64,000 bases of DNA from positions 158,578-222,577 of the forward strand of contig KZ627158.1 of assembly GCA_002917775.1 (NCBI GenBank), given 5' to 3'. Source of the DNA: Glaciozyma antarctica PI12 (lineage: Eukaryota > Basidiomycota > Microbotryomycetes > Kriegeriales > Camptobasidiaceae). How positions within the stretch are numbered: the first letter of the stretch is position 1; each line of letters begins with the position of its first letter. Of this stretch, positions 1 through 10,859 are shown piece by piece. The notes under the pieces are model-generated. The model was not told where the DNA came from and ran no database searches. It was given only the letters and a program-made list of their open reading frames with translations. The position numbers and the translations under genes are program-made.

Positions 1-1345
1 CCTCCGAGTGTTTAAATTGAATCGGCCGGGAAGGAAGGAAAGTTCGAAGAAGGGGTTCCCCTGGGGAGCAAGCAGCTGCTGCTGCCAAGCCCATGGCGCC
101 CTTCCCACCCGTCACGCCCTACGTCGGCGGGCTTCCGGCGGCCTTCAGTCATGCGCAGCTCGAGAACCGTCCATCATCCCGTCCGCGCCATCACGAGCGT
201 CAAACTTCATCCGACTGGTGGCGCGACGCTAGCGTTTGTAGTGGTACGAGGGGACGAGGCGGCGGATAAGGTCATTCGCGAGCTTCATAATACGAAGCTC
301 GAAGGCGGAACCATGATCGTGCGGAGGAACAGCTCGGCGACGACGACGACGGATGGGCAGGTCAGCGCCAGTCGACAATCTCTGCCTCCTACGACCGTCA
401 AGGCTCCCTCTCCCTCACCGTCGACGTCCTCGACCTACGGCCCCGCACGACCTCCTCCTTCGATCTCTGCCGACTCGCGCGCCGGCTCCTCGCGCCGCTC
501 TCGCTCGCCACCGAACCACCGCCCTATCGCCAGTACGACGATCGACCGCCGCCGCAGCTCCCGCAGCCGCTCCCCCGTTCGCGGAACGACGACTGGCCTA
601 CCGTCCCGCCCTCGCTCGCCGGCGGAGCTACGCACGTCGTACGGCACATCGAGGCACCCACGTGTGTTCCTCGACGTTTCTCCTACGAGACTTCGCTGAC
701 CTCGCACTCCCTCAGCAACCGAAAGGCGCTCCGTCTCAGCCGCCATCATCTCGACTCACGACCACGCTCGCGACGCCTCGCTCTCTCGCCCCGCTCCACC
801 CCCTTCCCTCCCGCGCTCCGATTCTACTCCCCTCGCCGTCCTCCCCTCCGCCCGAATCGCCTCTCTCGGCCTCACCCCCTCCGAACTCGCCTCCTACACC
901 CGCCTCATCCAACCCCTCGACCAACCCCCCTCCGCACACTTCAGCCGCACCATCTCCCTTCGCACCACTTTCGGCTGGGGCTACCCCTCGGACGCCGAAG
1001 CTGCTCTCCTTGGTCCTCCAGCCTATCCCGACGACCCCAGTCTCCAGCACCTCAACGAGACGTTCCTTCGCGCTCAGACGGGGGAATCGATGGATCATTA
1101 CACGGTATTCTTTCGCGCAGTTCAGCGCGAGGGAGGAGATGGTGAGAGCGTTTATGGAGGCGGGGAAGCAGGCGGCGGCGAGACCGCTTGCGAGGGAGGA
1201 GATGGAACGTTTTTGGGATCCGGAGGGGGGACCGGAGAGGATCAAGAGGGACAAGTGGGGGGCGGAGGTGGAGCCTGGGGAGTCGAGAAAGGGGTCAGAG
1301 TTTGGGAGGAGAGTGAGGAAGGCGTTTGGGCTCGAGGGGATGTAG
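1..1345 (+). pseudogene. Family 1 copy 1: RRM protein with FSRT-type C-terminal module, 5' truncated
   Basis: This is the first of ten related copies in the window and is cut by the left edge. An RRM is visible: an RNP2-like strand PYVGGLP near 119, then the second half (ITSVKLHPTGG, LAFVVVRG) at 190-245. The two halves lie in different frames, so one base appears gained or lost near 165. A Ser/Arg/Pro-rich stretch follows, then a 54-nt intron at 662-715 with a GCTGAC branch motif. The C-terminal module starts near 880 (HFSRTISL, TFGWGYP, AYPDD). The frame changes again near 1130, and the end (GRRVRKAFG) resembles the end of the intact copy at 22681-24981. RNA binding is inferred from the RRM alone. 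It is either a decaying copy or affected by base-calling errors. Confidence 0.5.
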
Positions 1346-1929
1346 GAAGGAGGACCGTCGTTTTTTCGTTTGCACTGCATTTGTTGGTTTCGGAGTCCGG
1401 CAAAGACTGCTTCGCTGCTTGCGCTGGCGCTTCCGTGGCGCTGAGTTCACGACGTTTATGTCTGTAGTGGCGGTTCTGATTTCCTTCGCCGCTGTGGCTG
1501 CCGCTGGTCTATCTTTCGCTCGCTCGAGCGAGTCCGGAGTTTCCGGAGCAAGCTTCAACTCTCTTCGACAGCGCTTGTCGACGCTGTAGTCCCCGCTTCA
1601 TAGCGGAGAACCTTCACTCTGGTACTGCTTCGTCGTACACCTTTCAGGTGGACAAGGGCGCACCCAGCAAGGACTCTGGCTCCCGACAGCGAGCCGGGGG
1701 CGGCCGAAGCCCGTCCGCCTAGTTTCCCTTTGTTCTCTCTCTCCGCCCCGCGTGTCCGAGTTCGCTACCGGATATCTCGAAGCGTCCAGAAGCTAGGATA
1801 TTGCGCGAGGCGGCCTATGTTGCGCGCTGGACAGCTCGGAGACGGTTCTGCTCCTGCCCTCACTTGCGGCTCGAGCCTGATCAGCCAACTTTTGGATGCG
1901 GCACTTGTCCTCTGCAGCGCAACTTTTGG
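1346..1929. other. Intergenic region upstream of the transcription factor
   Basis: No gene is supported here. It holds the 3' flank of family 1 copy 1 and the presumed promoter and leader of the zinc-cluster factor, and ends inside a perfect 34-bp tandem duplication. Small open frames exist on both strands but show neither conserved motifs nor splice structure. Confidence 0.6.
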
Positions 1930-1954
1930 ATGCGGCACTTGTCCTCTGCAGCGC
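1887..1954 (+). repeat. Perfect 34-bp tandem duplication at the transcription factor start
   Basis: The 34-bp unit beginning AACTTTTGGATGCGG occurs at 1887-1920 and again, identical, at 1921-1954. Each unit carries an ATG (1896 and 1930). Because 34 is not a multiple of three, only the second ATG is in frame with the zinc cluster. Confidence 0.95.
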
Positions 1955-4900
1955 TCGCCGACACCGGTGCGCCCGCTGCACGCCAGTCTCCACCTCCGCC
2001 CTCCGTGACTGGGAGCTCTGCTTCCGTCGACCTCTCGTCCACCTCCACTCCCGATTCTCCTCCTCCTTTCTCTCGCCGATCTTCGAGCAGCAGCGAGGAT
2101 GCACCGGGTCCTTTGGTGGCAGAAGAAGCACGGAGGGAGAAGCGGGGGCGCGGGGCTGGGGAGGAGAAGCTCATGCCAAAGTCGTGCTTGAATTGCCGCG
2201 CTCGCAAGGTGCGCTGTCCTCGGTGAGCAGACTCGTCGCTACTGTGCGCTTATCGTGTGCTGATCTCGCGATTACTCGACAGAAATCTGGGCGCATGTGA
2301 TAGGTGAGATACCTCAGCGTTCTCCATTCTGAGCTGGAGCTGTCCTCACCCACTCTCCACAGATGCATTCGACGAGGAGATATGTGCACGTACGACACCG
2401 AAGTGCACAGGTGAGGTCATATCCCCATGGAGACAACTACTTGCGAGATCGAGGCTAATCCGAACCTTAGAACAGCTCCTACGCGTTCGCGAGGCGGGGA
2501 GCAGCGACATAGTTCGTTCTTTACTCGCATGCGCCATCGCAAGATACTTATCTTCGTTTAACCACCAGAACCAGCTCGCTTAAACTACAGCCTCACCACC
2601 TTCGCAAGTCTCAATAACCTCCCTCAGCTGCCGACCTGCCGACCGCCGACTGCCAGTGGGTTCGATGTCGCCAGCCTGGTATATACCGCCTTCGTCAAGG
2701 CGATTCCCGCTCAGCACCACCTCGTTCTCTGCGAATATCTCTTGGCCTCGTTCCGAACTAGCACAGCGGCTTGGACCTCGCCTCCCTCGCTCGCCACAAG
2801 TCTCGTCTGGACTCTCCTAGATGGTGAGCTCCGGCTTGCCAGCGCCAAGGACGGCACTGATTCAGATCCCGCAGCGGCAATGGATTCGTGCAGCTTGCAC
2901 TTGCCAGCTTTCCAGCCGCTCGAGCGGAAGATCGCGCTCTACAAGGACGGCCTTCATGCACTTGACGCAGCAGGTTCGGTGCGTTTTTCTGCTTTTCTCT
3001 CGGTCGCGACGTACTAAGTCTTTTCCTATTTACAGCTCGCCGTTGTCGTTCTCTGCACCATCGGCGCTCGTTCCTCTCCGCGAACTGTTCGTTTATTTCC
3101 ACTCCCTCATTCTTTGGACGATCTGAACTGCGTCTGCACCTCTGCAGGAGCTTTGTGACATGGCTTCCGACTTCGCTGGAAGTCAGTCATCGTCTGTCGA
3201 GCAAGTCGGCGTGCGGCGAGAAGCCGTCTGTCGAGCTCTGGTCGACGTTGCGACGGAGCTCGGCACGGCGACTGAGCTCGTCGTTGGGCGAGATAATCTC
3301 GAGAGCCTGGTTGCGCTGTCCCAACTTTTCGTCGGTGAGTCAACCTCTTTGACGAGCGGAGGAATTGAGCTGACGGATCGGTGCAGAGGAATTCGAGCTT
3401 CCGAGAGGGAGGATCGCGACTAGGATGGCGTGGGGCATGCTCTCGGACGTCGGCGGCCTTGAAAAGGGCGAACTTTCTGCGATGGGTCTCGTACTCTTTG
3501 TACGTCCTCTCATCGCGATCTTAGCCCTCAGAGCTAACGCGCAACTCCGCAGAAGAACGACTCGATCATCGCCGCAACCCTCCAGCGGTCTTTTATCGTC
3601 CACCTCTCCGACCTCCGCGAATTCGCCTCGACGCAATTGCTGCGCCTCCCTGACTTTGCCGAAGACAACTTTTCGAGCGTTCTCGCGACCCTCGGCGCTC
3701 CCGGGATTTTATCGCACGAGCAACTCACTCGCTGCACGACGTTCGCCAACGGATGGACCGCCAACTGCTACCGAGTTTTTACAAAGGTCTCTACAAGCCT
3801 AGATCGTGAGTTCCTTTGTCGTTCTTCCTGAAAGCTTCGGAACTAAGCTCGCTTCCCATCTAGGCCAGCAAGGAGGCTCCTCCGACTCGGTCGTCGCAGC
3901 TCTCGAGATCCGCGCCGTCTGGCGGCGCATCGACTTCATCCACACTCTCGTTCAACGACTTCAGCAACGCGTCGCCTCCAGCGCCTCCTCGAACCCTGAG
4001 AACGCCTTGGGACTGCAGGAGAATGCGCTCCTCCTCGTCCGCACCGACTCTCGCTTAATCGGACTCATGTTCCTTCTCCAGAAGCTGCTACAACGTCGCT
4101 TTTCGTGGCAGGGATCATCGGAGGGTGGAGATTCGAGTCGGGAGTTGCTGGTCGAGTCGTACTCGCGCGTTCGCAAAAGTCTCAAGCTCCTCTCGTACGT
4201 ATTCACTTCGCTCCCCATTTCTCAACACCTCGCTGATTAGCTCGACTCGCAGATTCTACGCCGGCGTCAGTCCCTCGTTCCTCCCAGTTTCGCACGCCAA
4301 TCCTAACTAGACTTCATCGCAGTTGTACCTCCGTTCGCGCGACAAGCACCTCCTTCATCATCTCATCGTCGAGCTCAACCTTCTTCCCGACTGGACTTTG
4401 CTCGCCTCGCAACGAGTGGGCGATGCGGATGGGCCGCGAGCGACTGAGGACGAGATGACCGATCTGGAGCTCGAGACGTACGTTCTCTCTTTCGCGTCTT
4501 GCGATTTCAAGTCACTAACGCCGCGCGCTACGTTTCAGATTGAAGAGAGCCGTCGGGGTCGCTTGCTTCTACACGCCGCTCGCGGTGCAGCGACTGAGCG
4601 AGCTCATCATTGGCAGAAATATTATGCAGAGCTACTCAGGTAGGTCTCCCTCATACCGCTCGAAGCTTTGACTGACTCTGATGTTTGTTCTAGGGGCAGC
4701 GAGAGCCTCGCTGCCGAGCGAGGATGATCTCGCAGATGCTCTCCCAACCGACGTGCTCAGGCAAGCGCGCGGCGCGGTCTCTCGTACGTTGAATGCCTAG
4801 CTTCCTTCGAGTATGCACTTATACTCGACTTCAGCTGCGACAACAGCCCCCTTTGCAGGCGCGCAGACGCAGGATCAAGGATACTCCAACTTTGAATCTT

Positions 4901-5252
4901 CGCCTTCCACTTCGGCCTTTCCTCTCCGTAAGCCGCCTCGCTTCTTTAAGGTGTCGATTTACTTATAGGGTTCGTTTTTACAGCGTCTCCATCGTACGCG
5001 CCAGCCACGCTGTCGGAATTCCCATCCGACTTCCTTCTTCCCACCTCGCTCTCGTCGGACGCATCCTTCTCCCTCCCAGCGATGGCCAGGCTCGACGGAT
5101 CAGTCGAGGACGATTACGATTGGATGAGCGCGCTGCTCGCTGCCCCGTGGGGTGGGGAATTGAGCAGTGACTTGCGATTGGGAGTGTCGCCGGGGGCGGA
5201 GGTTGTGCAGGAGGAGGGTATGCAGGATTGGGACTGGTGGGCGCCGAATTAG
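1930..5252 (+). CDS. Zn(II)2Cys6 fungal transcription factor
   Basis: A nuclear, DNA-binding regulator of the Gal4-type zinc-cluster class. The cluster is split over three exons: SCLNCRARKVRC ends exon 1 at 2222, a 21-nt exon at 2283-2303 supplies the fourth cysteine, and the exon at 2363-2410 supplies the last two. Together they give C-x2-C-x6-C-x6-C-x2-C-x6-C, the exact family spacing. The long remainder is alpha-helical, Leu/Ala-rich and interrupted by many short introns, as in the fungal-specific regulatory domain. The C-terminus is acidic with aromatics (EDDYDWMSALL, MQDWDWWAPN), which resembles an activation segment. The start is uncertain: ATG 1930 is the first in-frame ATG, while ATG 2173 sits just before the cluster. 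Target genes cannot be inferred. Internal exon limits were not all resolved. Confidence 0.85.
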
Positions 5253-5459
5253 CTCTTTGTTTGGTCTTGTACCGATCTTGTAGATGCTGTACCACCTATA
5301 CATCTTCGTTTCGCTGTTCAAACCTTTGCAGAAAGGGACTCGGTAGCGAGCAAGGGTCTCGCTCGAGCTGAGCGCTGGCAGCCCCAGGGCCAAATTCGAC
5401 CACTTCGCCTCGGACCTCTATCGACCTCAGCTTCGCTCAGCACCTCATCACTCGTCGCC

Positions 5460-7452
5460 CTGGCTATTACCAAGCGCAAGCAACCCGTGCGGGACCCCGC
5501 CGACACCTCCCTCCTCCCGCCCGCCTTCGAATCAGGCACCAAAGCCTCCTGCGACTCGTGCTCCGCCGACATCACGCACAACGTCCATGTCCGCTGCGCC
5601 GAGACTACCAAGCCTGCGAGCGGAGAAGGGCCGGAACGCCTGACCTGCCCCGACTTTGATCTATGCGTACCGGTGAGTCGGGCACCTGGGAAGGAGGTGG
5701 ATGGAGCTGAGGCTTTGTTGTCGCGCAGTGTTCCCTCGTCGGCAAGAGCGTCGGTCCTCATCGCCCGCACCACGCCTACAGGATCATCTCGTCTCACTCT
5801 TTCCCCATCTTCACGCCGGACTGGGGCGCGGACGAGGAGCTGCTGCTCATCGAGGGGGCGGAGCTGTATGGGCTGGGGAACTGGGCGGATATGGCGGATC
5901 ATGTGGGAGGGAGGACAAAGGAGGAGTGCGAGGAGCACTATCACAAGACGTACTTGGAGAGTGCAGAGTATCCGATGCCTGTGAGTCGATGCGGAAGGTG
6001 CGGGGGAGGGGGAGCTGATGAGCAACGAGCAGGTCACCAATGTCGACTTTCAGCTCGACCAGGACACGTTCCAAGCTCACAAGAAGCAGCGGCTGGAAGA
6101 GCTACACACTCGTCCTCTCAGTGCGTGCGCTGCTTCGCTCTCCAAAGCCACTCTAACCGGAACCGCGCAGCTCTCCCTCCTCCAAAACCCCTCGCCTCCG
6201 CTCCAACTTGCCACGAAGTCGGAGGATTCATGCCTGGACGCCTAGAGTTCGAAACCGAGTACGAAAACGAAGCCGAGACGCTCGTCAAGGACATGGAGTT
6301 CGGCAAGGTGTACCAGTTTGGCGGCGACGAGCAACCGGGCCACGAGGTTGAGGAGGTCAAGCCTAAGGCTGCTGTGCCGGGAGAGGAGAAGGATGCGGGG
6401 GATGAGAATGAGGACGACTTGGAGCTCAAGCTGGCGATCTTGGAGATGTTTAACGAGCGATACGATCGGAGGATGGCGGCGAAGGAGTTGATCTTTGATC
6501 GAGGTTTGATGAACTACAAGCAGGTGCGCTTGGTGCTGCCCTCTCTGGTGCGCGCAAGCTGACAGTCCCCTTTTGATTGCAGCTGCTGCAGAACGAGCGG
6601 AAGAAGACGAAGGAGGAGCGGGATCTCGTTCTCCGCTGCAAGGTCTTTGCGAGGATCCAAACCGCCGAGGACAACGAAACCTTTGTGGACGGTCTCCTTT
6701 GTATGTCTTTCTCCCTCCCTCGCTTCTCGTTGCCTCGCTGACCGTTCACATAGATGAACTCGCTCTCCGCAAGCGCATCTCGGAGCTGCAGGAATACCGC
6801 CGCATGGGCGTCACCTCTCTAGCTGAAGGCGAGCGGTACGACCACGCCAAAGCCCAACGAGTCCGTCCCTTCCCATCCCTCTTTTCTCTCGCCTAACCCC
6901 GCTCCTCAGGTCTCGGCCAAGCAAGCCAACTACCGCGACTCGCTCGTCGTCTCCTACGACCGCACCGCTCCTCGTCAAAACCGTCCCTCAGGCCTCAAAA
7001 CCCGTCCCACGATGGGCGCTCTCACGCTCGCCAACTCGTCCTCCCTACACCTCCTCACCGTCCTCGAGCAACAACTCTGTTCGACGCTTCGGATCCTCCC
7101 GAGACCGTACCTCTTCCTCAAGGAGGCGTTGTTGCGCGAGTGGGCGAAGACTGGAGGGAAGATGGGGAGTGAAGAAGCGAGGAAGGTGGTTGTGAGGGGG
7201 GAGGGAGAGGCGGGAGGGGAGTGGGGGGAGAAAGTGGAGAGGGTTTGGGAGTTCTTGGTTGAGACGGGGGGGTTGAGGAGGGTTGAGGAGGATAAGGTGG
7301 TGGAGGAGGGGAAGGAGGGAGACGTGAAGGTTAATGGGGTTGAGGTGGGAGTAGGAGGTGAGGCAGTGCCGATGGATGTCGCGGAGGAGGTTCGCGTGGA
7401 GGAGGTGGTGGAGGGCACGGCGACGCTGGCGTCTGCCCAGGTCGAAGTGTAA
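5460..7452 (+). CDS. ADA2: Transcriptional adaptor ADA2 (SAGA histone acetyltransferase module)
   Basis: ADA2 couples the Gcn5 acetyltransferase to nucleosomes within SAGA. The order of domains is typical. A ZZ zinc finger (CDSCSADITHNVHVRC, then CPDFDLCVPC and an H-x2-H-H tail) is followed by a SANT domain (FTPDWGADEELLLIEGA, GLGNWADMADHVGG) after a 56-nt intron at 5673-5728. An acidic central region and charged helices (ERKKTKEERDLVLRCKVF, LRKRISELQEYRRMG) follow, then a C-terminal SWIRM-like helix bundle (LYFLKEALLREW type, near 7090-7150). An extra Glu/Val-rich tail of about 85 residues lies beyond the SWIRM. No in-frame ATG was found before the ZZ finger; the 5' limit given is a CTG in strong Kozak context (G at -3 and +4), and an unseen upstream exon is equally possible. 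Confidence 0.88.
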
Positions 7453-7933
7453 TCAGCACCATGTTGTCGCGAGGGCTCTCGGGTACAATCTGCTCGGTGG
7501 AGTCGGCTCTCGCGTCTGCCCCAACGGAGACGTCGAGATACTGGACCTTCGCAAGGAATCGCACGGTGCTTCGGCGGAGCTCGAATAGGTGCTCGCACGT
7601 CAGGCCTTTCTGCCTGTTGTTCTCTCCTCTTTGGATAGAGCCACACATCGCTCCGCAGACACTCGAGAGTGCCATCACCCGAGCCGCCCGCTCGATTTTC
7701 GAGCGGCCTAGTCGAGCGCCAAGTCGAGTAGTGCTTTCACTCCTCCCCACACCGCCGATAGGACACAGCAGTACGTACTCTCAAGCTCAGGAGCAGGGCC
7801 AGTACCTCCCCAGGCTCCCGCCCTCGAACCAGAACCGTTGACTCACTCCCTTCCTCTGCAGCTCCCCCCAGGTACATCCATCGCCAGCGCTCCCCGACCG
7901 CCGGTGCTCACCCCGTCTCTCCCACTCCAGTGC
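7453..7933. other. Intergenic region and 5' leader of lysyl-tRNA synthetase
   Basis: No gene is supported. The frame of the synthetase is open upstream to about 7838 but contains no ATG before 7934. The stretch is pyrimidine-rich close to the start, as expected for a fungal promoter and leader. Confidence 0.5.
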
Positions 7934-8029
7934 ATGCTCCTACGCCCCTTTCAACTCTACACTCGATCAATCGTCACCCATCGCCTCGCGCTGCCGCACC
8001 CTATCGCCCTCCAGCACCTCACTCGAAAA
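7934..8029 (+). other. Upstream in-frame start encoding a mitochondrial-type presequence
   Basis: Translation from ATG 7934 gives [20 protein letters not shown] and twelve more residues before Met at 8030. It has four Arg, one Lys, several His, many Leu/Ile and no Asp or Glu, which is the composition of an amphipathic matrix-targeting peptide. Alternative starts or transcription starts would give matrix and cytosolic forms from one gene. This is inferred from composition; cleavage and usage are untested. Confidence 0.65.
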
Positions 8030-10592
8030 ATGTCCTCGACCGCTCCTGTCGCCTCCGTGGATCCGCCCAAGTTGCAGGCCGACCCTGTTACTGGCGAAAT
8101 GATCAGCAAGAGGTGAGATTCGGGTTGGAGAGCTAGAGCAAGGGAGCTGGAGAGGGAGGGAGGGAGCAGACGGAGCGCCGGGGTCAGAGCCGAGCTGGAG
8201 CTTGGTGGTTGGAGGGGGTTACGGGCAGCAGGTGCTGAGCTACACTGGCCATGCATTGGTGCTGAGGCTGGGCAGCATCGTGCTGAGAGGCGCGAGCTGG
8301 CGGCCTGTCAACACGAGCAGCTCCTTTTCTCCGAGTTGAGCTGACCTCTCTCCCGCCACAGTGAGCTCAAGAAGCGCCTCAAGCTCCGTGAGAAGCTCGC
8401 AGCCAAGGCCGTCAAGGTGTGTAGTCCTCGTCATCTGCTCCGATCCCGCCTGCTCATGCGACTCGCATAAGGACGCCGCGAAGCCGCCTGCCGCCGTCAA
8501 GGTCGTCAATGCTGAAGATGCTGGAGAGGCTGAGGAGGAGCTCACTCCCAACGTACGCTCTCTTTGCTCGCCCCGTCTTGCGTCTGCTTACCTCGAGGCC
8601 GACAGCAATACTACGAGATCCGCTCTCGCACGATTCAGAAGCTCCGCGCCATCCCCGCCGCCGACCGCACCCTCGCAACTCCCAACCCCTACCCTCACAA
8701 GTTCCACGTTTCCATTAACCTCCCCGAGTTTGTCAAGAAGTACGCCGAGCTCGTCAAGGAGCCTGGAGACAAGAACGGGGACGTCGTCAGTGTCGCAGGC
8801 AGGATCCACAACATTCGTCAAGCAGGCGCCAAGCTCAGGTTCTACGACCTGATCAGCGCAGGACAGCGATGCCAGATTATGGCGCAGGCCGAGTGAGTCT
8901 ACGTGAGCGAAGGAGGGAGGATGGGAGCTGAATCGGCTTCTCGCAGCCAATCCGAGACTCCTGAGGAGTTCGAGGGCATCCACAACATCTTCCGCCGAGG
9001 CGACATCATTGGAGTCACCGGTACCCCTCTCCGCACGAAGAAGGGAGAGCTCTCCATCTCCCCTCGCACGGTCGTCCTCCTCTCGCCCAACCTTCACCAG
9101 CTCCCCAAGGAGCACTTTGGCTTCAAGGACCAGGAGCAGCGCCACCGCAAGCGCTACCTCGACCTTATCATGAACGCCGAGAGGCGCGAGGTCTTCATCA
9201 AGCGCGCCAAGATTATCCAACACATCCGCAAGTACCTCAACGACCAAGGCTTCCTCGAGGTGCGTCCCGCTTTCCTGTCCTCCACGCTCCTGCTGACGAG
9301 CGCGAACGCCTGCAGGTCGAGACTCCTATGATGAACATGATCGCAGGAGGAGCGACGGCGAAGCCCTTCATCACCCACCACAACTCTCTTAACCTCGACC
9401 TCTTCCTCCGCGTCGCTCCCGAAACTTTTACCTCAAGGAACTCGTCGTCGGTGGTCTTGACCGCGTCTACGAGATCGGCCGCGTTTTCCGCAACGAGGGA
9501 ATCGACCTCACCCACAACCCTGAGTTCAGCATCTGCGAGTTCTACATGGCCTACGCCGACATGTACGATCTCATGGAGATGACCGAGGAGATGATTTCGG
9601 GCCTCGTTCTGAGCCTCACGGGAGGTCTCAAGATCGAGTACCACCCTGACGGACCCGACGGCAAGGTTCTCGAGCTCGACTTTACGACGCCGTGGAAGCG
9701 GTTCGACATGATCGAAGAGCTCGAGAAGCAGACGGGCATTAAGTTCCCCAGCGGCCTCGGAAGCACGAACAGCGAGGAGACGAACAAGTTCCTTCGCGAG
9801 GTCTGCACGAAGGTGAGTCGTTCGCTCCGTCCCAGGGAGCGCAAGCTGACGTTGCGAAAAATGAACAGCACAACGTCGACTGCGGCGAGCCTCGCACGAA
9901 CGCCCGGCTCCTCGACAAGCTCGTCGGCGAGTTCATCGAAAACCAGTGCATCAACCCCTCCTTCATCGTCGGCCACCCTCAAATCATGAGTCCGCTCGCC
10001 AAGGGCCACCGCAGTCGTCCTGGACTCTGCGAGCGGTTCGAGGGCTTCATTGCGACGCGCGAGGTCTGCAACGCCTACACCGAGTTGAACGATCCGTTCG
10101 TGCAGAAGGACAACTTTGAGGAGCAGACGAGGCAGAAGGACGCGGGAGATGACGAGGCGCAGGGCTTCGATGAGACTTTCGTGAGTTCGTTCCTTCTTTG
10201 GGGTCGCATTGGAGCTGCAACTGATGCTGATACGTTACGCAGATTGATGCGTGCGTTGTTGCCGGCTTTTGAGGTCGCTGCGAGGAGGAGACTGACGAGA
10301 ATTCGTTCGCAGGCTCGAGCACGGACTTCCCCCGACTGGAGGATGGGGACTCGGTATCGACCGGTGCGCTGTCGTTTTCCTCTATTGCTGTGCTCTTCTC
10401 GCTGACGCCGCGTGCCGTCTCCAGCCTCGTCATGTTCTTGACCGACCAGGCGAACATCAAGGAGGTCCTTCTCTTCCCGTGCGTCGTTTTCATTGCGGTT
10501 CTTGAGTCTACGTACTAACGCTGGTCGTCGACAGCGCCAACAAGCCTCTCCAGCCTACGGGAAACGCCGTCGACGTGCAGAAGCTGGGTTAG
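7934..10592 (+). CDS. KRS1: Lysyl-tRNA synthetase, class II, probable cytosolic and mitochondrial forms
   Basis: It attaches lysine to tRNA-Lys. From ATG 8030 the protein has a basic eukaryotic N-terminal helix ([19 protein letters not shown]), an OB-fold anticodon-binding domain ([20 protein letters not shown]), and the class II catalytic core: motif 1 region ([19 protein letters not shown]), motif 2 ([17 protein letters not shown]) and motif 3 ([14 protein letters not shown]) joined across short introns. ATG 7934, in the same exon and frame, adds 32 residues rich in Arg, Leu and His with no acidic residue. The first intron (8113-8361) is 249 nt; others are near 50. Near 9420 the frame shifts inside the conserved APELYLKEL stretch (bases GAAACTTTT), equal to one missing or two extra bases. 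Everything before and after is well conserved, so an assembly error is the simplest reading. Confidence 0.93.
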
Positions 10593-10859
10593 AATGGGTG
10601 CTAGAGAATACAAGTGGTTTTGCAGCGAGTCGACTCCCTCGGCTCTTCTCCTCTCTGCGCTTGCTTCCTTTTCTGTTTTACCGCTGCTCTACGTGCTTCT
10701 GTACGCTCGCTTAGCGGTCTCTTCGAGAGCTTGAACGATAATTCCAGCCGCAATTTTGATCAACAGGCAGCCCCCGCTCCCTTTGTGCCTTTCTCTTTCC
10801 GCCTCCTCCCGTAACTTGTCTCCCTCGACGCCCGGACTTTCCAGCAAAACTGGCACCAA

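Noticed and set aside
8588-9247. A 219-codon minus-strand open frame inside KRS1
   Set aside because: It is antisense to well-conserved synthetase exons and reflects the GC-rich third positions of the real gene.
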